The position numbers and the translations under genes were made by a program. From Cryptomeria japonica (taxonomy: Eukaryota > Streptophyta > Pinopsida > Cupressales > Cupressaceae), in contig NC_081405.1 in the NCBI RefSeq assembly GCF_030272615.1, positions 608,518,677 to 608,582,676 of the forward strand: a stretch of 64,000 nt of DNA, written 5' to 3'. Shown here piece after piece: positions 34,791 to 47,313 of the stretch. The notes beneath the pieces are model-generated. The model was given only the letters and a program-made list of their open reading frames with translations. It had not been told where the DNA came from and made no database searches. The stretch's first letter is position 1, and each line of letters opens with the position of its first letter.

Positions 34791-37255
34791 TGTTGGAAGT
34801 GGAAACACTCTGAGAGGGGGGGGGGGGTGAATCAGAGTGTGACAAATTTTAACAAGATATACTTTTATGAACCTGACAATTTTAATTCACAGTATGCACA
34901 GATGACTGAGACTTAACACCTTGATGAAATACATTAATGAAACATGAAATATACCATCGAACCAACTAAAACACTTGATTCAGATTTTTTTTTTTTAAAA
35001 ATGGTATTAAATCTTTTACACAAACTTGAAACATCTAAATGAGTACTTCAAATATTGCATTACATAAACCCAACAAATCAGAGTATGAAATAAAGAGAGC
35101 TAAAATATGACGTATCAAAGCATAAACTAGTAAAACAGAATGAAACAAGACAATACACATAACACCATAGTTTTCATGAGTGGAAAACCCTCTTGGGGTA
35201 GAAAAACCACTCGGAAGATCCCTTATATTAATTCAAAAAGAGCACCAACTCAGTTCACAATTTTTAGAAACCACAAGGCCTCAAGGAGCACCAACCCCTC
35301 TTCTTATCAATAAATATTTCAACTCGAGCTATAGCCACTGGTGATTTTATGCATGCATTTAAATCTTGCAGTCACAAAACCATCAGGGATTGGAGCGAGA
35401 ATATTTTACCAGTTTGTACATATGAAAATTTTTTTTGCAACAATATTCTTCAAGGATAAAATCAACACTATCCAATCTCTGAACAATATAGTTTCAAATC
35501 AATAAAGCCTCATATACTCTGTAACAAAAAAATAGAGTATTGATTCTCAAGAAACCCCTCGACTATCTCTGGTAAACTACAACACTTCTTTTTACAAATG
35601 CTATCACTTTATTCACACTCTTCTCGCTGTATTTCTCTGTTTTTTTCTCACTTCAACTGTTCTGAAAACAAACTGTTTTATACCCAAACAAAACACCACA
35701 TTTTCTTTTCGAATAACCCTCATATAGGGTTACAAATAACTTACAGGATTTGTAAACTGAAAAATCAAATAACTATTTTTAACTGTGCAACGGAAAGAGA
35801 AGAAACTGAAGATGTTTGATTTCCCAGTCATGAAAAACAAAAATGAAGCATGAACATTTCCTTATTTTCATTTTGCATAACTGAAAAAGACTTGATTCGA
35901 ACAAAAAATCTGAATCTTTTAAATCATGTGATCAAGAAACATACCTGTTAAACGCAAACTAATCAAACAAACTAACCAGTCAACCGTTAAGCTCTCGGTT
36001 AAAAACATTTTTGCTTCATTCTCTGTAACTGAACAAACTGATTCGAGCTCTGTAGCTCCAGCGGCGCTGCGACTCTCATGGCGTTAGGGTTTGACGGACT
36101 CCAATCAAGTTCAAAAACCAAATGAAACACAAAACCATCTTCCAAAAAAAACTTTTAACTTGTCCGACACAAGGAGTATCCTGAGGAATATGCCGTTTTG
36201 TCCGTAGACATATTAAATCAAAGATGTCATTAAATTAATGCAAAATCAGAGCTATTCACTTATCCGTGTCACCAGCATGGCTCGAAAGAAAGATGTTTTA
36301 AACACATAACACGTCAGCCAAGTCAATATGTCCGTGTTACTAAACTGGCCCATGAGAAGGATATAACCACATGCTTATTAAAATATGTAACTTAACCAAC
36401 ACAACATCCTCTTTTTTTTTACTTTCTTGTCATCGAGGACAAAAGTACCAAAGAGCAACAAACTCCCCCTTTGTCCTTGATGGCAAAAAAAGAAAAAAAA
36501 CTTAAACAATCATTGCCACGAAATATGTCATCATCTGAAAGGACCAAAATCAATGCAAGAAATTCCACTGTCAACAAATGCAATATATACAATCAACACT
36601 GAACCTTGTCATATGCAAACCTGTAAGGAAAAACAACGTCCTCTGAACCTACAATTCTGTAAAGAATAAATACTGTCAGAATAATGAACTCCCAATCTGA
36701 TCTGAATCAAACAAGAATACCAAACTGAAATACCCAAATAAAAATGCCTATGCCACTGTAATGAAATTCCAATGCCTAAAAAGTCAATTGTCACTATAAT
36801 ATCACTGTAATGCCAATGCCAATGAAATGCCAATAAAATGCCAAGTCTGTAATGCCAATGCCAATGCCAATGAAATGCCAAGTCTGAAAAATCTGTAATG
36901 CCAATCAAAATGAATACCAATATGTGAAATGCCAATATCTGTGAAATGCCAATATCCAATGTCACTGTCATGTCACTGTCAAAAATGAAATAATGCCAAT
37001 CAAAATGAATACCAATATGTGAAATGCCAATATCTGTGAAATGCCAATATCTGTGAAATGCCAATATCCAATGTCACTGTCATGTCACTGTCAAAAATGA
37101 AATACCAAAATCACAAATACCAAGCTGTCACTGTTCACTGTTGCACTGAATGTACTGAATACTAATATGAAACTGAATACCAATTTCTCCCCCTTTTTTT
37201 TACTTTTTTTTTACAACACAAGGACAAAAGGAAAGAAAAAATCAACAGAGCAACA
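34791..37255 (-). repeat. Copia A LTR (shared: 5' LTR of the full copy, 3' LTR of the truncated one)
   Basis: It has the same ends as 27,469-29,903 and is collinear with it. It is bordered on the left by the primer site of the complete copy and on the right by the polypurine tract and RNase H end of a second internal region (37,256-38,358). One LTR therefore serves two internal regions. Confidence 0.93.
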
Positions 37256-38358
37256 CTCCCCCTCAAAGTATGCTTTAGGTGAAGACAAGAGCAGATTGAG
37301 AAAATACTCCCAATCTATCCCTTAACCGTTCAAAGACTTCTTTAGATAAGGCTTTTGTAAAAATATCAGCAACTTGGGCTTGTGAAGGAACAAACACTAA
37401 TTGAAACTCATTAGCCAACACCTGATCTCATAAAAAATGGAGTTTAATGGCAACATGTTTAGTATGAGAGTGCATAATAGGATTTTTTGAAAGATCAATT
37501 GCACTAGTATTGTCACAATAGATTGAAATGGTCTTAATAGTAGAAATGCCCATATCAGTAATTTGATGAGACATCCATATCAGTTGTGTGCAACATGCAG
37601 TGGCTGCTATATATTCTGACTCTGCGGTGGACAGAGTGACACAATCTTGCTTTTTACTGTGCCAAGCAACAAGACAATCACCAAGAAAGAAGGTAGCTCC
37701 ACTGGTGCTTTTACGATCATCTAGACAATCGGCCCAATCAGAATCAGTGAAGCCAACAAGAGTGAAGTCATTATTACGGGGATACCAAAGACCATAATCT
37801 AGTGTGCCTTGAACATATCTAAAGATTCGTTTTACAGCATTCAAATGAGATTGTTTAGGTGCAGATTGAAAGCGAGAGACTAGACATACTGCAAACATTA
37901 AATCTGGTCGAGATGCAGTTAAATATAATAGACTTCCTATCATTGACCTGTACTCAGATTGATTTACTGCAGGTGAGTCATCAGATTTGGTCAATTTACA
38001 GCCTGTTTCCATTGGAGTGCTGACTGGTTTACAATCTGCCATATTAAATTTTCTAATCATCTCTTTGGCATATTTGGTTTGTGACAAGAAGATACCTTGC
38101 TAAAGTTGTAACACTTGAAGACCAAGAAAGAAATTCAGTTCCCCAAACATAGACATTTCAAACTCAAATTCCATGATTTTAGAGAACTTTTTGGATAAAG
38201 AGTCATTATTACAGCCAAAAATGATATCATCTACATATATCACAACCACTAGGACATCATTACCTTCGAGTTTAACATATAAGTTGCTATCTACAGCACC
38301 TCTAGTGAATCCATTTGCTCTAAGATGATTATCCAGTCTAGAGTACCAAGCTCTTGGA
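37256..38358 (-). pseudogene. Truncated second Copia A internal region (RT end and RNase H)
   Basis: These 1,103 bases are collinear with 29,904-31,006, with the same length and only scattered substitutions. They encode the end of reverse transcriptase (YVDDIIFGC) and RNase H. Two extra stops are present relative to copy 1: TAA near 38,100 (from a Gln codon) and TGA near 37,428 (from an Arg codon). The homology stops abruptly after ctcttgga at 38,358, in the [11 protein letters not shown] region. It is the 3' part of a second Copia A copy upstream in element orientation. Confidence 0.92.
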
Positions 38359-40203
38359 CCATTATTGTATCGAAAGGGGATTGCAGCCATGTATATCACA
38401 CAATTAGTAGTAGAAGTTTTATACCTCATCTTCATTAAGCATGGTGAATAGTTATCTTTTATCTTTGATTATCGTACTGGTTAAACTTTCAAATTTCATA
38501 AGGCATCTTCGTGTGATTTACTCTGAATTGTACCCTAACAAGAAGGAAAACAATATCGAAAACTTGTTTCTAGTATACATTAGGTAGGTCAGCATTCTTC
38601 AACATAGTTCTTACCATCTCAATAACGGTCCTACTTTTTCTTTCAACTGTACATCATTCTATGAGAATTACTCAAAGCAATAAAATGCCTCCTAATACCA
38701 TGTTATTCATAAAAATTTATAAATTCATTTGATGTAAACTCTCCTCCTGTATTAGATAATAAACATTTAATTGTACCATATATATTTGTTTCTCAACTAA
38801 ATTGACTTAAATACTTTAAACCTATCTTAATTCATGGAGTAGTGTAACCCTTCTTAATTCTCTCCCAAATTTCAACCAATGTAGTTGCCAAATGATATTC
38901 TACACTTTCTCTCTAATAAGCATGCTTGTGCCATCAAACTTTGGAGCCATGAAGGTTTAGTGCTATGCCATCGTAGACCTTACTGAAGCGGTTAACCTTC
39001 TTAAGAGGAACATAAGTCTTGCAACCATCACGAAGAAAACACAGGTGCATGCATATATATAGACCGAAAACTAATGATATTGCTAAAATTAATAGACATG
39101 TCTCGTACATTATTATTTATTATCAAACATATTTTGAGTGTAGAGATAGGGAAATGATAGGTTTGACCAAATCAGCCCAGCCCATACCAAGCCCAAGAGC
39201 CGAACTTTGACCCTGTTGGCTGCAGTGGTAGTACTTTGACATCCACGCTAGGTATACTACTTAGTGGGTATTTTTCCTGCTTCCATATCCATGCCTCATC
39301 CCTTATAATTAATAGCTCATCACAAACATTGTAGTGGGGACCTCAGTTTGTCCAATCTAAGTCCAACAACAACACAAGAGTTGAAAAGATATGAAAGGGA
39401 AAATTGTTGAACTATGAAACACATCCACCACACTCATGGTTTCAATTGCTAAAAGGGATAGTAGTTTAAAATTTAATCTTTTGTTTATGACTTATTAATT
39501 ATCTACAACAATTGAACAAAGATCGATTAAATGATAAAGATACGACTGCCGGGAGAAACTACTTCAAGTGAAAGGGAATAACGATTCAAGGTTGACCATT
39601 CAAACAAATACTAAGGACTGGTTATGAGAGAACATCAAGCACGGAAGATTTCATCATATTATTAATCTAATCTGAAGTACTCAGTTGAGGAGAATAAATA
39701 CCAAGACATGGACACATGAGGAAATGATGATTAGGGGGCATTAGAGATTTGTCTTGTATACTAAGAGCAGTGATAAAGACAAAGTGAAATGATACGATTC
39801 ATGGAAAGATTTGAACTAAAAGGCGTGGACATAAAAGGCAGTGATTTATTCATGGAAAAGTGGTGCTTACAACAACGGTCATTAAGGCCTAACATAGAGT
39901 TGATTGAATATATACCAATTGAGTGAAGAAGGAGAGCAGTGATCATCTAACAAGTTATCACCCCTCAGCAATGACAAGTGATCTTCCTCCAATGATCGTT
40001 GGATGATAGCGACCAATGGAGATATCCACCGACCAATAAAAAAGAAGAGTGGACAAGACATATCCAACGATCATGAAGGAAAAAGAATTCATCATATGAA
40101 CAGTGCTTATGAATAATCCAAGACAAGTCAAAGTCAATAGATGATACAAGTCAGCATTACACAGGTTGCCACATCAAATAGGAATGGGAATTAACAAATG
40201 ATA
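38359..40203. other. Intergenic DNA with a relic copia integrase piece
   Basis: Apart from the integrase relic at 38,571-38,780, no gene is supported. Short frames on both strands at 39.7-40.15 kb have no motifs. Confidence 0.5.
38571..38780 (-). pseudogene. Old copia integrase fragment
   Basis: On the - strand one frame reads IKCLLSNTGGEFTSNEFINF, a stop, then HGIRRHF, and in the same stretch SRTVIEMVRTMLKNADLP. These match the integrase core block (CLRSDxGGEF ... RTVxEMxRTML) also visible in Copia A. The fragment has several stops and is clearly older than Copia A, whose truncated end lies only 210 bases away. Copia A may have been joined to, or inserted into, an older copia remnant. Confidence 0.7.
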
Positions 40204-41248
40204 TGATCCAAGAGGATATGCTGCATCAAAATAGTTCAAAATTCCACATGGCCCCCACATAACGGTTAATTCTGAACACAACCGTTTTTTATTGTATTGG
40301 TCCAAAATGTTAGTTACCACTCAACCTCCGACATTCCCTCATTACCATTGCACCACGAGATTCACGCTAGTCTAATTGGGGCAGCAGTTTTAGTTAAACA
40401 AATCCATGGTTCAATATGGGCCAAAAGGGGAGGCTGACAGTTCGACCCACCAACCTCCCCACTCCATGTTCCACTCCTAAACGGTACCGTAAGCAGAATC
40501 TCTGGGCCTAAAATTGACTTTTTGGCTTTTGTTGAATGGTAAGCAGAGAGTTTAGAGATCGAGCCGAACTCGATTCATCCCCCATTTGCTAATTCAAACC
40601 AAAATCAAATAAACATAAAGTGCCTAATCCGATAAAGTTTGAATTACGAGATTTTTCAAGGATTATTAGGGGATTTTAAATGACATTGTAAAGCCCGAAA
40701 TTATAAGGGAAATTATTTTAAAAGGGGTAGGTTTATTAGAAGATTTATATGTTGTAAATGGTAGATATTGCTGATTCCCAAAATTATTTGGTTTTAAGCC
40801 AAATTGGGCAAAAATTGTGTATAAAAGGGGGTAGCTTAGGAGTTTGAGTTAGTGGTGAGTTGTGAGAGAATTTTCTTGAAGAGTTTGAGTGTTCAACTCT
40901 GTGCATCAAAGGATATTCATACCGTTGCACTTGAAAGAGAAGAACTTTGTACCTCTTGTAATCGGGAGACTTGGAACTTTGTCTAGTTGAAGGCCTTGTG
41001 ACCACTTTTGGAGCATAATTAACAATCGATCACTCTAGTGGAGAGGGACCTGGAGACGTAGCCATATTGGTGAGCTTCGTTATCAACTCGTGTTCTTGTC
41101 TTCTCTCTTCTTTCTCTCTTTTGTTAATTCATTGCTTTATTATTGTTGTATTTCTTTAAGCATTTCAATTATACTTTAAAATCCTTCAAGTTAATCGTTG
41201 TATAAGTTAACATTACACATGCAACTATCATAGATCCTAACATAATCA
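40204..41248 (+). repeat. Gypsy LTR1
   Basis: Starts tgatccaagaggatatgc and ends cctaacataatca. It carries a strong TATA box, tgTATAAAAGgggg, at 40,820-40,827, about 617 bases in. It is followed by gatcaag and the primer site. Confidence 0.88.
40820..40827 (+). promoter_or_regulatory. TATA box in gypsy LTR1
   Basis: TATAAAAG followed by a G run. The same element is found at 52,497-52,504 in LTR2 and 61,716-61,723 in LTR3, so the core promoter is conserved in all three LTRs. Confidence 0.65.
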
Positions 41249-41255
41249 GATCAAG

Positions 41256-41267
41256 TGGTATTAGAGC
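41256..41267 (+). promoter_or_regulatory. Gypsy primer binding site, copy 1
   Basis: tggtattagagc has one mismatch (C to T) to the initiator tRNA-Met complement tggtatcagagc. Copies 2 and 3 are tggaataaaatc (56,421-56,432) and cggtatcaaagc (62,153-62,164), each differently mutated. Confidence 0.75.
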
Positions 41268-41295
41268 TTTTTGTGACTAGTGTTTTCAAAGGTGA

Positions 41296-42349
41296 ATGAT
41301 AACGAGATCTAAGAGCCAACGAGGTGAAGGCACACTCGTGGAATACAACCCAGAGATCGGGAAAAGAAGGATTTTCCCACATTTAGAGATGGCAGCTGAA
41401 GAAGGCCAAACCGAGTTCAATGGGAAAGCCTTACATAAGGCATTTCTTGATATGAAGTTGATGGCTAAAGTTCTTTTTGAAGAAAGACAAGACTGGTAGA
41501 AACAGGAGAAAGGAGGCAAATCGAAACTAGAGAATAAATGCAAAAGACTGGGAGATGGTGATTCCCCAAGAAAAACTCCTCCTTATCCTCATTCTTCTCC
41601 TTCTCCCTCTACTTCTCCATCTTCTTTAATTAATCCTTTTAAGGGAACATATAAGCCTGTAATCAAACTTGATGTAAAATTTGAATTACCTAAATATAGT
41701 GGGGAACTAAGTGTTGAAAAACTTGACGACTAGATACAACAAGTAGAGGTTTACTGTAGGATACAGGGCTTACCAGAAGATGCCTCTAGGATAGAGTTGT
41801 ATACTCTCTGTTTAGGAGGTACTTCTCTCACCTAGTGGGAGAGTAGGACCCAAGAGGAGCTTGCCCATCAGGGTAGAGTTAGGATGTCATGGATGGAGTT
41901 TGTTGTCACTCTAAAGAGCAATTCTATCCTTTAGGACACAAGCAACAACTAACTATTAGTTGGAAAACCTTTATGCAAGCAAAAAGCCAAATAGTGTAGG
42001 ATTACACCCACGATTTTAGAAAAAGGGAAATAGCATTGAATGTACCTTTGTATACTCAAGATACCCTGCTTAAATATATAGGTAGTTTACATTCCTACCT
42101 CCGACATAGTATCCTCATGTTGAATTCTAGTAATTTGGATTAGGTATGTCTCCAAGCTACTTGTATTGAGTCTAGTGGTAAGAACAGTTCTAGTGAACAC
42201 TTTGCTAAGAAATCATCCAAGAAACCACCAAAGGGAAAATTAAAGGATAAAGGTAAAGGAAGAAGACAACTAAAGTAAACAAAGAGGATGTTAAGCCTAC
42301 ATGCTCTCATTGTAAGAAAGAAGGGAATGAAGATTCTAGGTGTTGGAAG
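41296..42349 (+). pseudogene. Gypsy copy 1 gag
   Basis: ATG 41,296 (MITRSKSQRG) is conserved in position in copies 2 and 3. The frame is open for 67 codons, then shows repeated stops and a frameshift near 41,920. Readable gag pieces include KYSGELSVEKLDD and IQQVEVYCRIQGLPEDASRI. The zinc knuckle at 42,302-42,343 reads CSHCKKEGNEDSRC, with the ligand histidine changed to Asn. Gag should be nonfunctional. Confidence 0.8.
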
Positions 42350-43060
42350 TTGCATCTGGAAGTAAGGCTAAAGCAATACGGAGGTAACAAAGGTCCAAAG
42401 AAGACTACTGCATTGATCCACCAATATCTTGGATATAATTCTGGATATGAAACTCAGATAGTTGCTACCATGATCCAAGGTAAAGTGAAAGGTAAAACTC
42501 TCTCATTAAATGCAGATATTTTTGATGCAAGTACAAGCAAAGCAAATTCTCTTCCTAATGTGGATAAACAAAGAAATAAACTTTTTCACATTTGTGTGGT
42601 AACTAAACACACTAAGATTGATACTCTATTTGATACTGGTTCACAAGTGAACTTCATTTATGAAGAGGTTGTGAATAAATTGAATCTAACTACTACTACT
42701 CATCCTAAGCCCTATCCACTTGGATGGGTATGTAATGATTCATAATTGCAGGTGACAAAATAATGCAAACTACGTTTTGCCATTATTGCTAATTTCATTG
42801 ATGAAGTAGAAGTAGATGTTCTAACTTTGGATATTAGTGCGCTTGTGTTAGGAAGTCCATATATTATTTATATACAAGCAATATTTTGCAGGGGGGAGAA
42901 TAAGTATCATTTCTTCAAAGATGGTAAAGAGTACATAGTTAGATAACATAAAGTCAAAACTAATCTTGCATTAGTAAATGCTGATCAAATGAAAAGATTA
43001 GTAAATGCTAGTAAAAACTTTGTTGTTATGCTTGTAAAATCCAAGGATGGGGATAAATCC
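42350..43060 (+). pseudogene. Gypsy copy 1 aspartic protease region
   Basis: The region follows the knuckle in frame. The protease core is LFDTGSQVNFIYEEVV, with the DTG triad intact, followed by PYPLGWVCNDS, a TAA, and a flap-like region (FAIIANFIDEVEVDV ... LVLGSPY). Stops at 42,743 and 42,761-42,763 interrupt it. Of the three copies only this one keeps DTG: copy 2 has DTS and copy 3 DTD. Confidence 0.8.
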
Positions 43061-43119
43061 AAGGTATTTAAGGAGTCTAAACAAGGATATAAGACCTAGT
43101 TGGTCAAAATTGTATCTAC

Positions 43120-44040
43120 ATATGATGACCTTTTTCAAGAACCAAAGGGGTTTCCCCCTAAGAGAGAGATCCAGCATGAGATAAATTTGCAGTAAGACGT
43201 GCCTCTTCCTAATATTGGCATGTATCGCTTATCTATTCTACAAAATGAAGAGATCAAGAAACAGGTTCCAGAGTTGGTCAAGAATGGAATGATTCAACCA
43301 AGTACATCTCCTTGTGGCTCACCAATTGTACTAGTGCCAAAGAAGGATGGGTCTTAGAGGATGTGTATAGACTACCAAGCCCTAAATAAGATCATAGTAA
43401 AGAATAGGTATCCTCTTCCTTGTATTGATGATTTACTTGATCAACTAAAGCATGCAGTTTATTTTACTAAGCTGGATTTGCAAAGTGGTTATCATCAGAT
43501 TAGGATTGTAGAAAATGACATTTGAAAAACTGCATTCAAGACTAAGGAAGGACTATACGAATGGTTGGTAGTTCCTTTTGGGTTGTGCAATGCACTAGCC
43601 ACTTTCATGCGTGTAATGAATGATGTATTTCGTCCTTTCATTGACGAATTTGTAATAGTCTACCTAGACAATATCCTTGTATTCAGTAAGTCTTGGGATG
43701 ATCATGTAAGTCATGTAAAGAAAGTTTTTGATGTTTAAAGAAATTTTTTGATGTTTTGAGAAAAGAAAAATTCTATGTAAATATGTCAAAATAAGAGTTC
43801 GCAAATACATCTCTAGTGTACTTAGTCTATGTCGTAGAAAATGGTCAGTTGAAAGTCCACCCTACGAAGGTCGAGGTAATTTGAAAATTGCCTAAGCCAA
43901 GTACAATAACTGAAGTCAGAAGTTTCTTAGGTGTTGTTCAGTACTGGAAAAAGTTCATTTATAACTTCTCCTATATAGTATCGTTGTTGCATGCATTGAG
44001 AATTACAAAGACAACTTTCAAGTGAGGAGGACCTCAGCAG
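43120..44040 (+). pseudogene. Gypsy copy 1 reverse transcriptase, active site mutated
   Basis: Motifs in order: EPKGFPPKREIQHEI, STSPCGSPIVLVPKKDGS followed by [51 protein letters not shown]. The catalytic box at 43,661-43,672 reads YLDN instead of YLDD, so the second metal-binding Asp is lost. Several TAG/TGA stops and a small tandem duplication of gttttttgatgttt/gaaa at about 43,720-43,760 scramble the downstream thumb region. Confidence 0.85.
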
Positions 44041-44400
44041 AAGGCTTTCAACACTTTGAAGGAGAAGTTGAGCACCGCACCTATTCTGACATTGCCAAAT
44101 CTACAGAAACCATTCGAGATCAAAACTGATGCAAGTGGGTTAGCCATGGGAGCATTTCTAATGCATAGAGGTAAGTCGATATGTTATCAATCTGAAACTT
44201 TCACATCTACAGTGAGTAACTATCCTACTTATGATAAGGAACTCTATGCACTAGTTCAGAGTGTTAAAAAATAGAAGCACTATCTAATGGGAAAAGAAAC
44301 AATCATCCACACTGATCACGAACCACTACAATATTTGCATTCACAATCATAATTGGAGCAAAGTAGGCACTTTAGGTGGATGGGATTCCTTCAACAATTT
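44041..44400 (+). pseudogene. Gypsy copy 1 RNase H
   Basis: Starts with LKEKLSTAPILTLPNLQKPF and the core EIKTDASGLAMGAFLMHRGK, then YPTYDKELYALVQSVKK, a TAG at 44,272, and HYLMGKETIIHTDHEPLQYL. These are the RT-associated RNase H blocks (Asp in TDAS, Glu in KEL, Asp in HTDH), all present. Two further stops lie near 44,272 and 44,350. Confidence 0.85.
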
Positions 44401-45877
44401 CACTTAGTAATTAAGTACAAGAAGGGTGTCCATAATAAGTTAGAATATATGCTTTCCAGGCCTACTATCATGACTGCTTTGGTTATACTTCAGGGGAGTT
44501 CCATGGTTCCTAAAAGTTTCCAAGAAAAATATGCCATGGATGAAAACTTTAAGGATATCTATACAGCTCTAATCATAAAAAAACAAGTAGATGAAAAGAA
44601 CTACTATGTGAAAGATAAAATATTGTATCATTTAGGAAATTTATGTATTCCTAAAGGTGAACTAGCACAAATAGTTAGAGAAGCTCACACACCATTGATT
44701 CCTGGACACTTTGGCATTAGCAAGACAACGACTCAGTTCCAAAAATACTGTTATTGGCCTGACGTGCAGGAAACTGTAACTAAATATATCAAAGGATGTA
44801 TAATGTGTGCAAACCAGTAAACCTAGTAACAGGAAGTTGGGGTTGTACACACCTCTTCTTGTTCTATGTCCACCTTGGGAAAGTATTTCGATCAGTTTTA
44901 TTGGAGGACTTACCATATCTAAAAAGGGACATGACTATCTGTTTGTAGTAGTTGATAGATTCAACAAAATGTGTGTTTTAATGCCTTGTAAGAAACAAAT
45001 CACAACTGAAATGACAACTCATTTGTACTTCCAATATGTATGGGTCCATTTTGGGCTTCCTACTTCCATTGTATCAAATCGAGATTCTCGATTCCTAGGA
45101 GAATTATTGTCTGCATTGTCGGATCTCATGGACACAAAGCTAAAGAAAATTATAGCTTTCCATCCTCAGACCAATGGACAAATAGAAGTGGTAAATAGAA
45201 TAGTTGTACACTTGCTTCAAGGCTACTGCAACAAACATCCCAAGCTATGGGATGAGAGTTTACACTATGTGCAACATGCCTACAATCATGCAACACATTC
45301 TTCTACAAAAAGGTTTCCAATTGAGACATGTTTTGGATATCTACTGCAAACTCCGATGGAATTCACCTTTGAAAAAGATGATGTTGAAGACAAGTGTCAT
45401 GATGCAAAGAATTTTTTGAAGTTCATTCAAAAAGCTCAAGCTATTCATTAGGCAGTAGAAGCTCAGTTGGAGAAGAGCCAAGCCAAATACAAGGCTCAAC
45501 ATGACAAGCACTGCATAGCTCATCATTTTTAGGCTGGCAATCGTGTTTGGTTACATGTCAGCAAGGAAAGAATGGAAGGTGAAGGTAAAAAGCATAAGCA
45601 TATAAGATATGGTCCCTTTGAGATCTTGGAAAAGATCAGTACCAATGCCTTTTGGCTGAATCTTCCTCCATATATGAAAATTTACTCAGTTGTAAATGTA
45701 GAAAATCTGAAGTTGTATGAGCCTCCAATGATTCTGGATGAAGAGGTTGATGTTCAAGCCCCATCAGTAGATGACCTTTCACTTGAGTATATGTTAGAGC
45801 TGCCAAAGGATGTCATTATTGATAGAATATCTCCAATGAGGAGGATTGATCAAGGAGGATATGCTCCATCAAAATAG
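44401..45877 (+). pseudogene. Gypsy copy 1 integrase, chromodomain deleted
   Basis: The HHCC zinc finger is readable (HTPLIPGHFGISKTT ... KYIKGCIMC), ending at a stop at 44,818. A frameshift places the core in the frame of 44,807-45,451 (VVVDRFNKMC; LPTSIVSNRDSRFLGE; FHPQTNGQIEVVNR). The first Asp, expected in the MDF-like motif before IGGL, is Ser (ISISFIGGL). The C-terminal part 45,572-45,877 (YGPFEILEKI ... VVNVENLKLYEPPMI) continues to DVIIDR, then jumps to ISPMRRIDQ. Compared with copy 2, about 150 bases encoding the chromodomain-like tail are missing. The 3' LTR starts at 45,847, inside this last frame. Confidence 0.85.
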
Positions 45878-46363
45878 TTCAAAATTCCACATGGCACCCA
45901 CATAGTGGTTAATTCCAAACACAACAGTTTCTGATTATATTGGTCCAAAATGTTGGTTTGGATATTCAAATGCCACACCACTCAACCTCCACCATTCCCT
46001 CATTACCATTGAACCACGAGATTCATGCTAGTCTAATTGGGGCAGAAGTTCCAGCTAAACAAAGCCATGGTTCAATATGGGCCAAAAGGGGAGGCCGACG
46101 GTTCGACCCAGCAACCTCCCCACTCCATGTTCCACTCCTAACCGCTACCGTAAGTAGGATCTTTGGGCCTAAATTGACTTTTGGGTTTTGTTAAATGGTA
46201 AACTGAGAGTTTATGGATCGAGCCCAACCCAATTCATCCCCCATTTGCTAATTCAAACCAAAATAAAATAAACATAAAGTTCCTAATATGATAAAGTTTG
46301 AATTACGATATTTTTAAAGGATTATAAGGGGAATTTTAATGGCATTGTAAAGCCTGAAGTTAT
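45847..46363 (+). repeat. Gypsy LTR2, left part
   Basis: Starts tgatcaaggaggatatgctcc after the purine tract aatgaggaggat. It is interrupted after gttat (46,359-46,363) by Copia B and resumes at 52,381. Confidence 0.9.
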
Positions 46364-47257
46364 TGTAAGGATGTTAAGTAGCGGAAACAACTTCCTACAC
46401 TAACCTTGAGAGGAGGGTAATGCAAAACTTTTTCAGATCATTACAACAGTTACAGAAAATAGAAATAGATATAAAAGCATTCATACCACAACACAGTGAT
46501 TTACGTGGGGAAAACCCTTTCGGGAGAAAAACCCCACCCTCCAAAAGCAGCTCAATATTTTATTCAGTAATCAAAACAGATTACAACATACTTGCAGAGC
46601 AAGCTCTTCGTAGGAGTACCACTAATCAGAGATTCAAAGGCAACTCAATAGCCATAAGACTCTTACACACAACCTCTATCTCTCACACCTCATAAATAGG
46701 AGATACAATACAAGAAACCGTCAAACGGTATTACAAAACCATGGGCTAAAACCACCCAATAAGGTGTAGCCGACCTTATCTCCCTTCTAGATGCCCTATG
46801 ACATGTTAAAGAACACATCAACACGTGTCGCTCCCTTTTTACAGCTCATTTATGTATTCGATACAAATTATTTTTCCTATTTCAGGAGTACAAACTTCCG
46901 GAGGCCATAACTTGAGAACCGGATGTCCGATTGACGAACCGTTTGAAGCGCCGGAAAGCTCGCGAAGTGCTCTATCACCTCATAATCCACTTTGCCAGTT
47001 ACGGAAACTTTTCAGGGCGTTTCGGAGCCTCTAAAGTCCCCAAAATTAAGTTTAAACATTTTATTGCACCCCTCCAAGATGAAAACTTTAATATCTTCAA
47101 AACTAGCTGTGACCTTCCGACGCAACTTTACCGGAATGCTTATCTAGCCAACCAGAAGCTTCAGGGAGAGTTTCGCACCATTTCGTGCTCAAATAAAAAC
47201 TTACTATAAATAGTAACCTCGCATAAATGAAAGGTTGAGACACCATTTTTCCCAACA
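46364..47257 (-). repeat. Copia B 3' LTR
   Basis: On the + strand it runs from tgtaagg to cccaaca, so on the element strand it starts TGTTGGG and ends CCTTACA. It is the same length as its partner. The frames at 46,420-46,695 and 46,931-47,209 recur in the other LTR and are noncoding. Confidence 0.95.
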
Positions 47258-47270
47258 AATCTCCCACTTG
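47258..47270 (-). promoter_or_regulatory. Polypurine tract of Copia B
   Basis: On the - strand caagtgggagatt lies immediately before the LTR start TGTTGGG. Confidence 0.7.
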
Positions 47271-47313
47271 TCGAACACCTTGCAAGAGCGGAAGGGAATG
47301 TCAACACAATGAA

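Larger units (their letters stand above)
27469..37255 (-). mobile_element. Copia A: 9.8-kb Ty1/copia element with 2.4-kb LTRs
   Basis: Reading on the - strand: 5' LTR 37,255-34,791, primer site 34,788-34,777, gag-protease-integrase-RT-RNase H from 34,715 to 29,923, polypurine tract 29,917-29,904 and 3' LTR 29,903-27,469. Domain order (integrase before reverse transcriptase) defines Ty1/copia. LTR ends are TGTTG...CAACA on the element strand. The two LTRs are 2,435 and 2,465 bases and, by eye, differ by only a few percent or less, so insertion is fairly recent. Two stops and one frameshift interrupt the polyprotein. No target duplication can be checked at the right because another internal region follows the 5' LTR directly. 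The left flank ends ccctc. Confidence 0.93.

Noticed and set aside
46420-47209. Three open frames repeated at 51,538-52,327
   Set aside because: They lie inside the two Copia B LTRs; they share LTR substitutions and have no protein domains.
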